From Erigeron canadensis (taxonomy: Eukaryota > Streptophyta > Magnoliopsida > Asterales > Asteraceae), in assembly GCF_010389155.1 (NCBI RefSeq), contig NC_057763.1:38112645-38176644 (forward strand): 64,000 nucleotides of DNA. Reading direction: 5' to 3'. Shown piece after piece: positions 13,649 through 24,139 of this stretch. The notes below the pieces were generated by a model. The model worked only from the letters and a program-made list of their open reading frames with translations. It was not told where the DNA came from and did no database searches. Within the stretch, counting starts at the first letter, position 1, and every line of letters begins with the position of its first letter. Both the position numbers and the translations under genes were made by a program.

Positions 13649-13671
13649 ATATATATATATATATATATATA
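13649..13671. repeat. (AT)n microsatellite
   Basis: Uninterrupted AT dinucleotides inside the ligase pseudogene. Confidence 0.8.
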
Positions 13672-13781
13672 GCTCGTCTTCCTCTTTGTGTCTCTAGCTC
13701 ATACACAATTTGATGTTCAAACCTTTTCCTTTCAGATAAACCGGTGGCTGCTGATGCTAAGCTTTGTTGGATATGAACCGA

Positions 13782-13816
13782 CCCCCCCCCCCCCCCCCCC
13801 CCCGGGCGGCCGCGGG
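13782..13816. repeat. C22 homopolymer plus GC-only tract with a NotI-type site
   Basis: A run of 22 C residues is followed directly by GGGCGGCCGCGGGG. It sits in the truncated exon 3 relic of the ligase pseudogene, in AT-rich surroundings. It may be a true GC slippage tract or a sequencing or assembly artefact. Confidence 0.7.
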
Positions 13817-14737
13817 GACTATGCTCCCTTGGTGGCTGTTTTTGTTGCTTTTTCCCTCTTCTGAAGATAAAAGAGCCAAGAATTTTGCAGGCTATGAGTT
13901 CTCAGTTTTTAATCAGATAGAAGCTAGAGGTAGCAAACAACTTTTCTTCATTTTTCTAACTAATCAGTTCATTAAAGATAACACAAACAATCTTGTTATA
14001 GCAATAGTAATTTCATGTAAATTCAGAAAACGCTTTAGGAAGTCATGCATTAAAAAAAAAACTTTGGGCAACTTCCAACCCATTTAACCTCTTCAACACT
14101 TTGCCTTTTTGCAAAAAAAAATGATGTGACCCATTTGAAATAGAATGTAACCCAATTTGACTCATTTAGTTGGTGACAGAACTAAGAAGCGGTGAGTATT
14201 TTGTTGGTGCTCATGTTCAAACTGGCCGCAGCTGCAAATGCAGATCTAAGTTATATTATTTTGGGTGGGGAAATTGGATGCATGGTGTATGGTGCTGGGT
14301 TGGCAACTGGCCAATGGGCAGGCAATGGCCACCATGGAGGAACACCTGCCGATCTCTGGATGTGGGTTAAAATGCTTCCAAATGACAGGCAAGTACATGT
14401 TTATAAGTAAAAACAAATTGACTATACTTTTATAACCTCAACGGCACATAGTTATTGTGAAAAAGTGGAGCAAGATGTTGAAGCTTTCATGATCTTGACA
14501 TCAGATGACAAGATGAAAACAGTATTCTTGAATATTTTTGGAGGAATAATGAAGTGCAAAACGCTGCTAAGCATGTGAGAGCTTTACTTATGAGAGCATT
14601 ACTTTCTTATAATTGCCGTTATCTTTAAATTCAATCTAATATTTTAGCACTCAATTGCCTACACTTACCCATTCGACAAGTAGTTTGTACTTTGTTAGTT
14701 TGTATATCTTGTTGACCAACCATAGGAGAGTGACTAT

Positions 14738-15424
14738 GTTTACCGGGATAATGATTTTGTAACTGGAGATTTTTGACACGCCTTTCCTTGCCTTTCGTGG
14801 TCATAACCTTGGTATCCTGGCAATGAACAACCTCGCCAATGACATCTGAAATAGTTTACTTATATCAGCGTATTATCAATAAAAAGAGCAAAAGAAGAGA
14901 GATTTGTTTGTACGTACCAAAGGAATACACAGATTCAAAGTTCTTCGTCAAAATATCATCAAAAGATAACAGGTGAATTGACTGATCCGGACCAGCCCAG
15001 TCGTTAGACAATCTAACACTGGTGTTAGGGTAGAAATTGATCTTGCACGGATGCCTTGTGAGTAAAAACCTCCCCTTATTCTCCCCTACTCCAAAGTTTG
15101 AGATAACACGTATCCCTCCTTCCTCTAGTAAGGCAGCAAACTTCGGAATCAGCTTATGTTTGACCGTAGCTTGGATCCTTGATCCCTGCATTGTTAATAA
15201 AACCATATCATATAATAATAGAAACAACAAATTTATAAAAACATTTTTTTTATTTTTGATATTCATATTACCTGCTCGTCAATCAACACCATGTCAATAC
15301 TTGAGACCACATGAGGATTGTTGCTAAAAGTTTGTTTCCACAGCCTTATGATCTTCACTTTCAATTTCCAAGGTTGGTCTTCACCATTGATTTCACTGAC
15401 GAGTGACATGTTTTCAGCTGCCAT
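14738..15424 (-). pseudogene. Truncated replication protein A (RPA70)-like OB-fold gene fragment
   Basis: Three exons on the minus strand: 15424-15272 (starting MAAENMSLVSEINGED), 15185-14918 and 14845 down to about 14738. The pattern (WKLKVKIIRLWKQ, an SNDWAGPDQSIHLLSFDDI middle, then DVIGEVVHCQD) is that of plant RPA1-like single-stranded DNA-binding proteins with DUF223/OB folds. Splice phases join correctly and there is no stop, so it could still be transcribed. It is cut at 14738, where ligase pseudogene DNA begins, well before the second OB fold is complete. Related RPA-like genes occur both as host genes and as Helitron cargo; which one was the source here is unknown. Plastid-derived DNA starts about 65 bases upstream of its ATG. 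Confidence 0.75.
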
Positions 15425-15604
15425 AAGAGTTTTTGCTTTTAATATCAAAAAGAAATATAAAAGTCGTAATGAGGATGATTTGCAAAAATGACAAGAAACG
15501 AAAGAAGACTTCCATCTCCAAGTTTAACTCAAACGTAGCTCCCTTCTTTTTGGGTGTGAAGCAGTGTCAAACCAAAATACCCAACAAGCATTAGCTCTCC
15601 CTGA

Positions 15605-15735
15605 AAAGGAGGTGATCCAGCCGCACCTTCTAGTATGGCTACCTTGTTACGATTTCACTCCAGTCACTAGCCCTGCCTTCGGCATCCCCCTCCTTGCGGT
15701 TAAGGTAACGACTTCGGGCATGGCCAGCTCCCATA

Positions 15736-15769
<34 letters not shown>

Positions 15770-15865
15770 GATTCACCGTCGTATAGCTGACCGGCGATTA
15801 CTAGCGATTCCGGCTTCATGCAGGCGAGTTGCAGCCTGCAATCCGAACTGAGGACGGGTTTTTGG
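15605..15865 (-). rRNA. rrn16: Plastid 16S rRNA 3'-end fragment (non-functional)
   Basis: On the minus strand this is the last ~260 bases of plastid 16S rRNA, ending GGATCACCTCCTTTTC with the anti-Shine-Dalgarno CCTCC. The plus strand shows the universal landmarks GACGGGCGGTGTGTACAAGG and GGTAACGACTTCGGGC. It carries a few changes from the usual plastid sequence (for example near 15633 and 15780) and lacks the rest of the gene. It is a relic of a transferred plastid piece. Confidence 0.93.
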
Positions 15866-16316
15866 AGCGGCATCCTGAAAACGTCCGGGTCGAAATATGG
15901 CTTTCAAATTAAGTTCCGAATTAGTGGATGCTGCCAAAGGGAGTGGCGATGCCATACGCAAAAGGGAAGAGACTCATAGAATGGCAGAGGCAAATAGAGC
16001 TTTTGCACATTTTCGTTAATCCATGAACAGGATCTATACATCTCGATCGGAAAAGAATCAAGAGAAAAAGAAAGAATCGGAATTGATCAATATATTTCTC
16101 GAAACAAACGAAAAGTAAACGAAAGATGAAACATAAATCATGGATCAAGTAAGGCCTCTCGGGGACTTTCTTAAGAATAAGAAAGAAGAACCTCATGTAA
16201 ATACCATGGAATAAGGTTTGATCCTATTCATGGAGATTCCATAAATATTCCATTCCAAAAATGGAAACAGTTGGCATTTTTTTTTTAGAAATTGGATGCA
16301 GTTCAGTTACTAATTC

Positions 16317-16380
16317 ATGATCTGGCATGTACAGAATGAAAACTTCATTCTCGATTCTACGAGAATTTTTATGAGAGTTT
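16317..16380 (+). pseudogene. ndhB: Plastid ndhB 5' fragment
   Basis: Reads MIWHVQNENFILDSTRIFMR, the N-terminus of the plastid NDH complex subunit 2, then diverges at 16381. Only about 21 codons remain. Upstream DNA from about 15866 also looks organellar, but I cannot assign all of it. Confidence 0.85.
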
Positions 16381-17066
16381 AACCCAAACTTATCAAAAAG
16401 TTAGTTACAATGAATTTAAATCAAAAAACAGATATATGAAAGTTTTTTTTTTTTTAAATACAGATAACGATAAGAATATAAATTTTGAATATTTTGAATT
16501 CTGTAACTAATTAATCTGACTTTTATGTAAAACTCCATGTTTTATAATATACCTGGATAAAGCCGTGAATTATAAAACTCATAAATTTATAAATCAACAA
16601 CATTAATAAATGAACAGAGTGTGTACCATGGCATCTTTGAATTTGAATGACTTAATATAAAAGTTTTTATAAATCAATAAAATTTATATCATCCCAATAT
16701 TTTGGGTTTTTTTACCTTCCTATCAAATCATTACCATAACCCTATTTCATCCATAATCTAGATAGATACAGATAGATTGACTTACCTTGTAGCATAAAAC
16801 CTGCAACTTTAATTCCGTTCGTCAATGATCGAGATACGAATCAATGTTTTCATTGAATGATCCGAAATAAATAGTTGATAATATGAATTTGTTTAATTTC
16901 ATGTTCATACAGATTCAAACTCTGGATCTAAAGTTGCAATGTTCATAAAAATAATATGTTTCACCTAAATATGGATCTAAAATAAATTAAAAGAAAAGAA
17001 GTAGGTAATAAGAAATAAGAAAAAGTAAAAAAAAGAAAAAAAAAATTTAGGAATTAGGAAAGGTAG
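16381..17066. promoter_or_regulatory. Upstream region of the tandem kinase gene
   Basis: AT-rich DNA with no gene. It must hold the promoter of the kinase gene that starts at 17067, unless upstream non-coding exons exist. No single motif is strong enough to name. Confidence 0.35.
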
Positions 17067-20000
17067 ATGGATACGGTTTGTGTGGTGGATTTTTTAAAAC
17101 ATATGTGCCAGCTGCCACGTGGCAGTTTGTTGAAGGGGTTTTGTTTTGGGATCCTGTTTTATCAGGAAAAGGGATTAACTTTTAGTCAGATAACAAATAT
17201 CTTGGAAACAATGACTTGTTCTACTTTTTTAGTAATGAACACATTCACTTATCTAAACCTATCGACCAGTATGATACTTGTCATGATTCTTGTTAATATA
17301 ATCGTTTACGTGATGAGGCAACTTCACGAAACAAGCCGTCCATTGGTGAAGAAAAAGAGTAGTGCTAAGAAGCCTAAATCACAAAAACATATATGCCATG
17401 AGTTTTCTTTTTCCGAGATGCAATTGGCAACAAATGATTTTGATGAATCGATGATCATAGGCAAAGGTGGATTTGGTAAGGTTTATAAAGGTGTTTTACA
17501 AGACGGTGTCAGTACTCAAGTTGTTGCAATCAAACGCTTGGATTCTATATCCAAGCAAGGAGCCACTGAATTCTGGACGGAAATCAAGATGCTATCCAAG
17601 TGTCGACACAGCAATCTAGTCTCTCTGATTGGATACTGTAATGAGTTTAATGAGATGATGGTTGTATACGAGTATATCTCTAATGGGGACCTCGCAGAAC
17701 GCCTTTATAAGGGGTCAAGTAAAAAGTCTCCTCTTTCTTGGATGGAACGCCTCAAGATATGCATTGGGGCTGCACGTGCATTAGATTACCTTCACACTGG
17801 CACAGGAGTCCGCTTCCGTATCATACATAGGGATGTCAAAACCTCAAATATACTGTTGGATGAGAATATGGCAGCTAAGTTATCTGATCTAGGGGTATCT
17901 AAGATGGGTCCAGTTGATCAGACGTATACCCATGTGAGCACAGATGTCAAAGGTTCATTCGGGTACTTTGATCCAAATTATTTCTTGACCCGTAGATTAA
18001 CAAGAAAATCTGATGTATACTCATTTGGGGTGGTATTGTTGGAAGTATTATGTGGAAGGCCTGCTCTTGATCCAAATCTTGGAGACAATGAACTCGGTTT
18101 AGTTGGTTGGGCCCAACAATTCATCAAAGAAAGCACAGTGCACCATATTATTGATCCATACCTGATGACACTAACCCATTGTTCAAGGGTGAGGGGTCAA
18201 ATCATGCCTGATTGCTTGAAAGCATTTGTAGAACTTGCTGACAAATGCTTACAGACTCGACCAAAGGAACGCCCTACTATGAGTGAGGTTGTAGTAGCAC
18301 TTGAGACTGCAGTACAACTACAACAGAGAGGAGACTATGTCGTAATGTGTAGTGGTTATGACCATCAAGATCAGGCGAATTCCAATTCCGGCAGAAAGTC
18401 CAGAAATATAACATTATCAAGAATGCTACGAAACCTGTTGCCAGTAAAAAGTTCTCTTACACCTGGTAACCTCATCTATTTGTTACTGGAGATGCAAAAT
18501 GGGTCGGGTTAGATAAATTTATTATGTAGGTTGAAACATGTCAGGTTGGTTTTCACCCTATCTATTGATGATTGTTTTTTAGTGATTAGTTTGTTGTTTG
18601 CTTGCCTTCTATTTCTTTGTAAAATTTAATATGTAATTAAATGAAATTTAACCAGGGTGAAACCTTTTACCTCAAAAAATAAAATGAAATAGAAATAACC
18701 TCTATCCACAAATATGTATAAGCAGTTAATGTTACTATATCTGAATTATGTATTCTATCTTATTTTCAGTCATGGGTGATGCAGACTCATTAGAAAAGAA
18801 GAAAAGTGATAAACGGTTTGTTCCCGGCACCTTTTCAAACACAGAAGTTCTACCAAGCGAAGGTGATACGTACCAAGAATTTGATGTTTCAGACTCAAGT
18901 TTGAAATTATTTAGTTTGGATGAACTTAAACATGCAACTAGGAACTTTAGTGACGATATGGTGGTGGGTGAGGGAGCCTTTGGGAAGGTTTTTGAAGGTT
19001 GGGTTGAGGAGGAAACATATGCACCATCTAAGGTTGGCTATGGGATTCCTGTTGCTGTTAAAAAACTTGACCCTGATAGTATGCAAGGAGTTGAAGAATG
19101 GCAGGTAATCTGTATGACTCATTTTTTTACACAAACTTGTAAGTAGACAGGGTCATTCAGATAATACTAATATTAAAAATTGGTATCATGGATGCAGTCA
19201 GAGGTGAAATTTTTAAGCAAATTGGGCCATCCAAATATAGTCAAGTTGTTGGGATACTGCTCAGAAGATAAAGACCTACTCCTCGTCTATGAGTTTCTAC
19301 ATGGAAGCCTAGAAAATTACGTTTTGAAAAGTAACATATTTCCGACGAATGCAGAAGGATTTGGACTAACACTTTCTTGGTCAATGCGGGTCAAAATCAT
19401 GATGGGAACGGCTCAAGGCATTGCCTTTTTGCACAGTAAAGAGAACCAAATCATATTCCGTGATTTGAAGGCTTCTAACATATTGCTTGATAAGGTGAAG
19501 TACTTACCCTAGTCTCTTACGATTTTATTTCATAAAAGACCGCTTAATGCACAACTCATTTGTGGTTTCATTCCCAGGATTTCAATGCAAAAATAGCTGA
19601 TTTTGGGTTAGCAAGGCATGGTCCAATAAACGGTGAGACACAAGTTTGTACGCAGGTAATGGGTACGTATGGGTATGCAGCTCCAGAGTATGTAGCAACA
19701 GGTACATTATACTGTAGTCTCCTCTTGTTAGTCTACACGTTAATGTAAAAACTACATGATGCTCAGTTTTATAGAAATCAATCTCTGACAGCTGATAAAT
19801 ACATATACACTGCTTCTTCAACTATATAGAACCAACCATACATAGGTCAATTTGATGTCCTACGGTCACATTTTCCAAATAACTATTCTATTGGGGTAGT
19901 CCACAAAAAAGGGATGGAACGGCAGAAGAACCCTTAACTGGTGTGCCCTTTGGGCACCAACTGACCTTTCCCCAAGGACCAGCCAGGCAAAGTTTATCCA

Positions 20001-20655
20001 GTCTTTGGGTACTACTACCCTATAAAGTGAGCCTGAACTTGAACTCGTTACCTAGTTCGACAAAAGTCTTCCATAACTGGCCCCACAAAGCATTTACAGA
20101 GGGGTATAGATAATAGTTGATATAAGACCAACTGGCTATTTGGTTAGTGGTGGTTAACTAGTTCAATGCATTTACTTATGAACGGGCACAGATCAATTTA
20201 TTTGATGTTTCAGCTACAATAAAATTATAAAAATATGTCAAATGGACCAAAATTCATACAAAGTTTTAATATAACACATAAAACCTGCTATATTACTTGT
20301 TTTCGATATAACGTGTACAGGTCATTTGAATGGGAAAAATGACATATATGCTTTTGGAGTGGTATTATTGGAAACACTTACAGGACTACATGTTCTTGAC
20401 AAAACGCGTCCCGTCAAGGAGCAAAATCTTGTGGAATGGATGAGGCCAATGTTATCTAACAAAGAAAAGGTCAAGACTATAGTAGACTCAAGTCTTTATC
20501 AAGACTATCCGCCAGAAGCAGCATACCGGTATGCTCAACTTATTCTGAAATGTACTCAAGCTGAACCAAAAGATAGGCCGTCTATTGAACAAGTGTTGCA
20601 AAGCTTAGATCAAATTAGTGGTATAAAAAAGAAATTGTTCAAAAGGAGAGGTTAA
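17067..20655 (+). CDS. Tandem kinase protein: CrRLK1L-like kinase fused to RLCK-VII-like kinase
   Basis: Five exons, 17067-18465, 18770-19104, 19198-19494, 19578-19701 and 20321-20655, give 2490 coding bases and 829 aa. Residues ~68-83 form one membrane segment; there is no signal peptide or malectin ectodomain. Kinase 1 (~125-415) resembles FERONIA-type kinases: [11 protein letters not shown] loop (132-142), K156, HRDVKTSN (254-261), but DLG (274-276) in place of DFG. A linker rich in S, N and R follows. Kinase 2 (~527-820) resembles PBS1-like cytoplasmic kinases: [11 protein letters not shown] (533-543), K564, FRDLKASN (665-672), DFG (685-687). Splicing CCTG|GTAACC to TTTTCAG|TCATG joins the two in frame (phase 1). 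Without that splice, kinase 1 would stop at 18512 and kinase 2 would start at ATG 18772. Dual kinases of this sort are known plant immune receptors; the role here is inferred only. Confidence 0.75.
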
Positions 20656-20694
20656 ATATCATATGACTTGATTTATGCCAACTTAGTTATATAA

Positions 20695-20977
20695 GACTAT
20701 CTCCAATGGGGATGTTTTTGGGCGCCCTTGGGTGCCCTTGGATATCCTTTGCGGTTGAAGCTTGTCCAAAACTAAAGATTTTTTTATGCATGCCCTTACC
20801 CAAGGGCATGCCCTTAGGTGCCCTTACTTATATTTTTTTTTTTATTTTAGTGGAGTTAAAGGATATGTAAGGATGTTTGTATGGTTGGAGGTAAAATTAT
20901 AGGATTTTAAGGATTTATAAGGATGTGTAAGGATATGATGTGGCAGCTCAAGGACGTCCTTAGCATTGGAGATAGCC
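20695..20977. mobile_element. MITE, Harbinger-like, 283 bp
   Basis: Terminal inverted repeats G(A/G)CTATCTCCAATG at both ends, flanked by a direct TAA on each side (20692-20694 and 20978-20980). The TAA target duplication is the hallmark of PIF/Harbinger elements. The interior has GCCCTTGGGTGCCCTTGG-type inverted motifs and no coding capacity. It lies just 3' of the tandem kinase gene. Confidence 0.8.
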
Positions 20978-20980
20978 TAA

Positions 20981-21827
20981 CTTCATATTGTTGTATTCGA
21001 TACATGATTGATCTGGTGTGTACTTAGATTAGGGAAACAAAGGTTATCATATAAAGCCGATACTACTGAAATTTTGAAGCACTAGATATGTAGAATTATA
21101 CTAGTATATTTTTGTAAGTAGTTGTTAGAGGACTAACTATCTAATCAGTAGTCTATTAGTGCAGTTAGAAAACGAAATTTGGTGACTTCCATCTTTGCCC
21201 AGAGTGAGAAAAAGCATAACCCGAATCAACCCATTCCATAAATAATTGGTCAATTTCAATCTTTATCATGCTATTTACAGTGATTGGAGGAATGTATTTT
21301 GTTTCCAAGCACAAGGGAAATTATCAGCAAACTATGTATCCTGCCTTTCTGATTGGCAATGAGCAAAACATGACCTGATGAACAAACCGTTTTGTTTGGA
21401 CATTGAGAATCTTGTGACTGAATTCAGCATCTGATTTCTAAATCCTGTTTAGTATATAGGGTATCACATCATTAGAAACTGATCAAACTCTGGTTTTATG
21501 CTGACAATAAAAATACGACTCACATTACCTTGAAGGAAATTTATCTGTGAAGGTGAACAGCTTGCAACGTTCTTTTGGCATGTCTTCCAAGTACTATGAC
21601 GGTCTGCCGATGGTAGACCTAAGCTAGTAAGGATCTAAGAGATAGAGAGACAACATGCACTATGTGCCTATGTTATTAGTTATTCACTTTACCATATGCT
21701 TTAAAGGGGTCATGGCTCTCGGATATGTGTTCTGGGAGCAATTATCTGATAGTGAGTTTCTAATGTTAGGGAACATTCCTGTTTTAAGTTATTTTGTCCG
21801 ATACTAGTTATTCATTTAATTAGAATA
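20981..21827. other. Spacer
   Basis: No gene recognised. Given its position before a synthase fragment, part may be remnant duplicated spacer, but I see no convincing match to 1871-3254. Confidence 0.4.
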
Positions 21828-21970
21828 ATAAAGATTTATGGGTTGCCCCAGCCTGCCCATTTGTTCATCTCTGGCAATAATATACCTTGATGGAAAGCCT
21901 TTCTTGCTCCTCTGTGCTTAGACTTTGATCACCCTCCCCTGTTCTCCTAACTTCTGCTACCAAGTTGATA
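21828..21970 (-). pseudogene. Phytochelatin synthase fragment (end of exon 6 plus intron)
   Basis: Matches 4675-4812 base for base with scattered substitutions: the 3' end of synthase exon 6 (the [10 protein letters not shown] coding stretch) and the start of the next intron. The rest of the gene is absent. The match stops near 21970. Together with the ligase pseudogene it shows that the neighbouring ligase-synthase pair was duplicated as a block. Confidence 0.88.
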
Positions 21971-22377
21971 CATCATAAGTACATTGACCATGTGGTCGAG
22001 CCGCCGACTCCAACCAAAGCCCCAATAAGATGATACATCATAAGTAAATTAACAAAATATAAGTCAAACCACCTAGTAAAAGGCGCATGATTTCAAACCA
22101 GCATCATCTTGTTTATAGATTCATGTTACGACTTACAACGATAAATTTGACCCCATATCCATGAAGAACAAAAGTAATGATCATTCAAGAATCAATCTTT
22201 CAAGAACATACATGAAGTTAAGGTGCATAGGAAAGGGGAAATGGAACATGCATATGACTAATCAATCATCTACCCCGAAAGTAACCTTTCAAAAACTGGG
22301 TGAGATTCAAAGTTCCCAGTGTCCATATTTCCTAACTAATTCGTTGAGTTTCGTTGTAGGATGATCCTAACATCGGT

Positions 22378-23339
22378 TTAAAAATCCCCAGCGGAAGATT
22401 CACTATCTTTAGATTTTGTTGACCCGTCCTCATCTTTTGGCTTCTTGCGTCGAGACTTCTTGGGAATGTCGGGCAAGGTCCCTTTGTCTTTGTCGTGGGA
22501 GCGTCGAATTCTGTGGTGTCTCCTATGCTTTGTTTTGGTTGATGATTGTGACTCATGGTCCATAGAATTGTCCATTGAGCGATGATGACGGTGTCTAGAT
22601 GTTTTGGGTACATCTGGAAGGTCCCTATTTAGTTCTTCACTTCGAGTAATCCTGTGGTTCTTTGTACCTATTAAACAAGTACATTTGATTAGTAAAATCT
22701 TTTTAGATTTGATCTTTTTAAAGGGAAATGGCAAAAATGACAAATATTTCAACATATTGATGAGAACCTTTATTGGTAGTAGGCGTCATGTCCATTGGTG
22801 CTGAATGACCTTGTCCATCACCAAAGTCCCTCATCTGCATTGTCAAGAAAACAAGCTCAAATTGAAACGGGTCAAAAGATAAAAGAACACAAAAATATAT
22901 ACTAGAGGTGACCAGACGGGCTGGTGGGAAAACGACACAAAACAGGTTCAAGTTGAAACATGTTATGTTTAATAAGGTTCGAAATAGCCAGACCACATTA
23001 ACCAGAAAAATCTTTGTCCATCTTCTTATGATTTTCTATAGAAATGCATTAAATCAATAACTACTTTTGTTAAGAGAGGTGAAAATATACCCAGCTAGGA
23101 GATTCAGCAGCAGGTCCATCAGCACCGATATGAGCAAGATGCTTCACATCCGTGGGCATACCGATCTGTATTTCTTGTTCTTCGTCTTCTTCATCTACAT
23201 TTACAAAGTTCACAATTACATCAAACATGCGTGATCATGATCTATAAACATGCATTTAAACTTAAGCATGATGGAGCTAACCGAATAGATTTGAGATGTT
23301 TTTAAGGCCTCTAAAAAAGCCTTTGACCTTAGTACCCAT
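22378..23339 (-). CDS. ROP-interactive CRIB motif protein (RIC family)
   Basis: Small effector that binds active ROP GTPases through a CRIB motif and links them to cytoskeleton or membrane traffic. Four exons: 23339-23282, 23194-23091, 22834-22768, 22667-22378; 519 coding bases, 172 aa. It begins MGTKVKGFFRGLKNISNLFG, typical of short RICs, then an acidic DEEDEEQE run and the CRIB core IGMPTDVKHLAHIGADG (about residues 30-46) and AESPSW. The canonical CRIB histidines are present. The last exon encodes a highly charged, Arg/His/Ser-rich tail (RHHR, KSRRKK) ending SSAGDF. The family assignment is firm; which RIC is not. The 5' flank has GA-rich runs. Confidence 0.9.
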
Positions 23340-24031
23340 CTTCAAAGAATCAGTATGCTCCGGATATGAAAGGGGTCAAACGACCCCTTAATATATAGTA
23401 AACAACTCGAGAGAGAGAATTAACCAAACTGGTGGAACCAAAAGACATACAGGGGAGAAAAAGGAAGAAATAAATGTTGATAAAAGAAGAATAATGAAAT
23501 GAGTAAGGGAGAGATAATAGGAGGAAGATTGTCATCATTAAGCACCACCTTTGATTTCAGTTTTACTATTTCTAGCTACTTTCTATTAAAAACTAATGGT
23601 GGGAAATAAGTTCTTTTATAATTTACACCAAATGTTACAATGAATTGTCTTCAACCTGTTCTTATCAAGGGTAACATACTGATTGAATTCAAATGCCATC
23701 TGATTCCACACATTCGATCTAGATCTAAATGTACATATGCATGAACTTATCGGAGCCTAAAAGAGGGGGTGTGGGTTCAAGTAGAACGACTCTCTAAAAC
23801 GTCATCCATGATTGAAAAGAACATACATTGGTAACTTCGTATGGTTTTGACATTTGACATTCAAAACTTTCAGGTTTGCTGTGCCAAAAACTGGCAATGG
23901 CCATACATGAACTAATCCAAGTACAACTTTTTAAGTCGCAAATATGAAAGATTTCCTGTGCCTATTATTAAGTGGACAAACATTAAAACTCACAAATGAG
24001 TGCCAGTTTACTGAACTAAAGTTGCAACAAG
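23340..24031. other. RIC upstream region
   Basis: Presumed promoter and 5' UTR of the RIC gene, with a GAGAGAGAGA tract near 23410. A minus-strand ATG frame at 23350-23538 is rich in low-complexity residues and is at best an upstream ORF. Nothing else recognised. Confidence 0.35.
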
Positions 24032-24139
24032 CCAAGGAGGAGGAAGGTGGCTGCATTTTTGACCCCTTCTTATCCTTTTACGTTGCCAAGGAGGAGGAAG
24101 GTGGCCGCATTTTTGACCCCTTTTTAGCCTTTTACATTA
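24032..24139. repeat. 54-bp tandem duplication
   Basis: Two adjacent copies of a 54-base unit beginning GCCAAGGAGGAGGAAGGTGG (24032-24085 and 24086-24139), with only a few mismatches. A shorter repeat of ATTTTATGTACAACACAT follows at about 24143-24185. Confidence 0.9.

Larger units (their letters stand above)
12700..14737 (+). pseudogene. Succinyl-CoA ligase beta subunit pseudogene (unprocessed duplicate)
   Basis: Exon relics in the correct order with intron sequence between them, so it arose from DNA duplication, not retrotransposition. 12700-12811 encodes the SQILAGERGLGKF region after a good acceptor. 13497-13561 matches VSLVDEMYLAITLD. 13736-13770 retains only a VAADAKL fragment of exon 3. 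14225-14390 matches exon 4 with substitutions, an insertion near GLATGQWAG and a frameshift. 14467-14575 matches exon 5 with an internal deletion of about 24 bases. Several middle exons are missing. Intron sequence after the exon 5 relic still aligns with the functional gene up to about 14737, where an RPA-like fragment begins. The functional copy is at 20-1870. Confidence 0.9.
15490..16380. other. Nuclear plastid DNA insertion (NUPT), rearranged
   Basis: From about 15490 the sequence is the reverse complement of the plastid 16S-trnI spacer and the 3' end of the plastid 16S rRNA gene, up to about 15865. It then switches abruptly to other organelle-like DNA that ends in the first codons of plastid ndhB (16317-16380). 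These parts are not adjacent in normal plastid genomes, so the insert is a mosaic. Ordinary AT-rich nuclear DNA resumes after 16380. Confidence 0.85.

Noticed and set aside
15564..16196. Protein-coding frames over the plastid rRNA segment
   Set aside because: They are translations of 16S rRNA and plastid spacer DNA.
18466..18512. End of the first kinase as an independent gene (tail ending QNGSG)
   Set aside because: The tail lies in an intron with good borders whose removal joins the second kinase in frame; kept only as an alternative.
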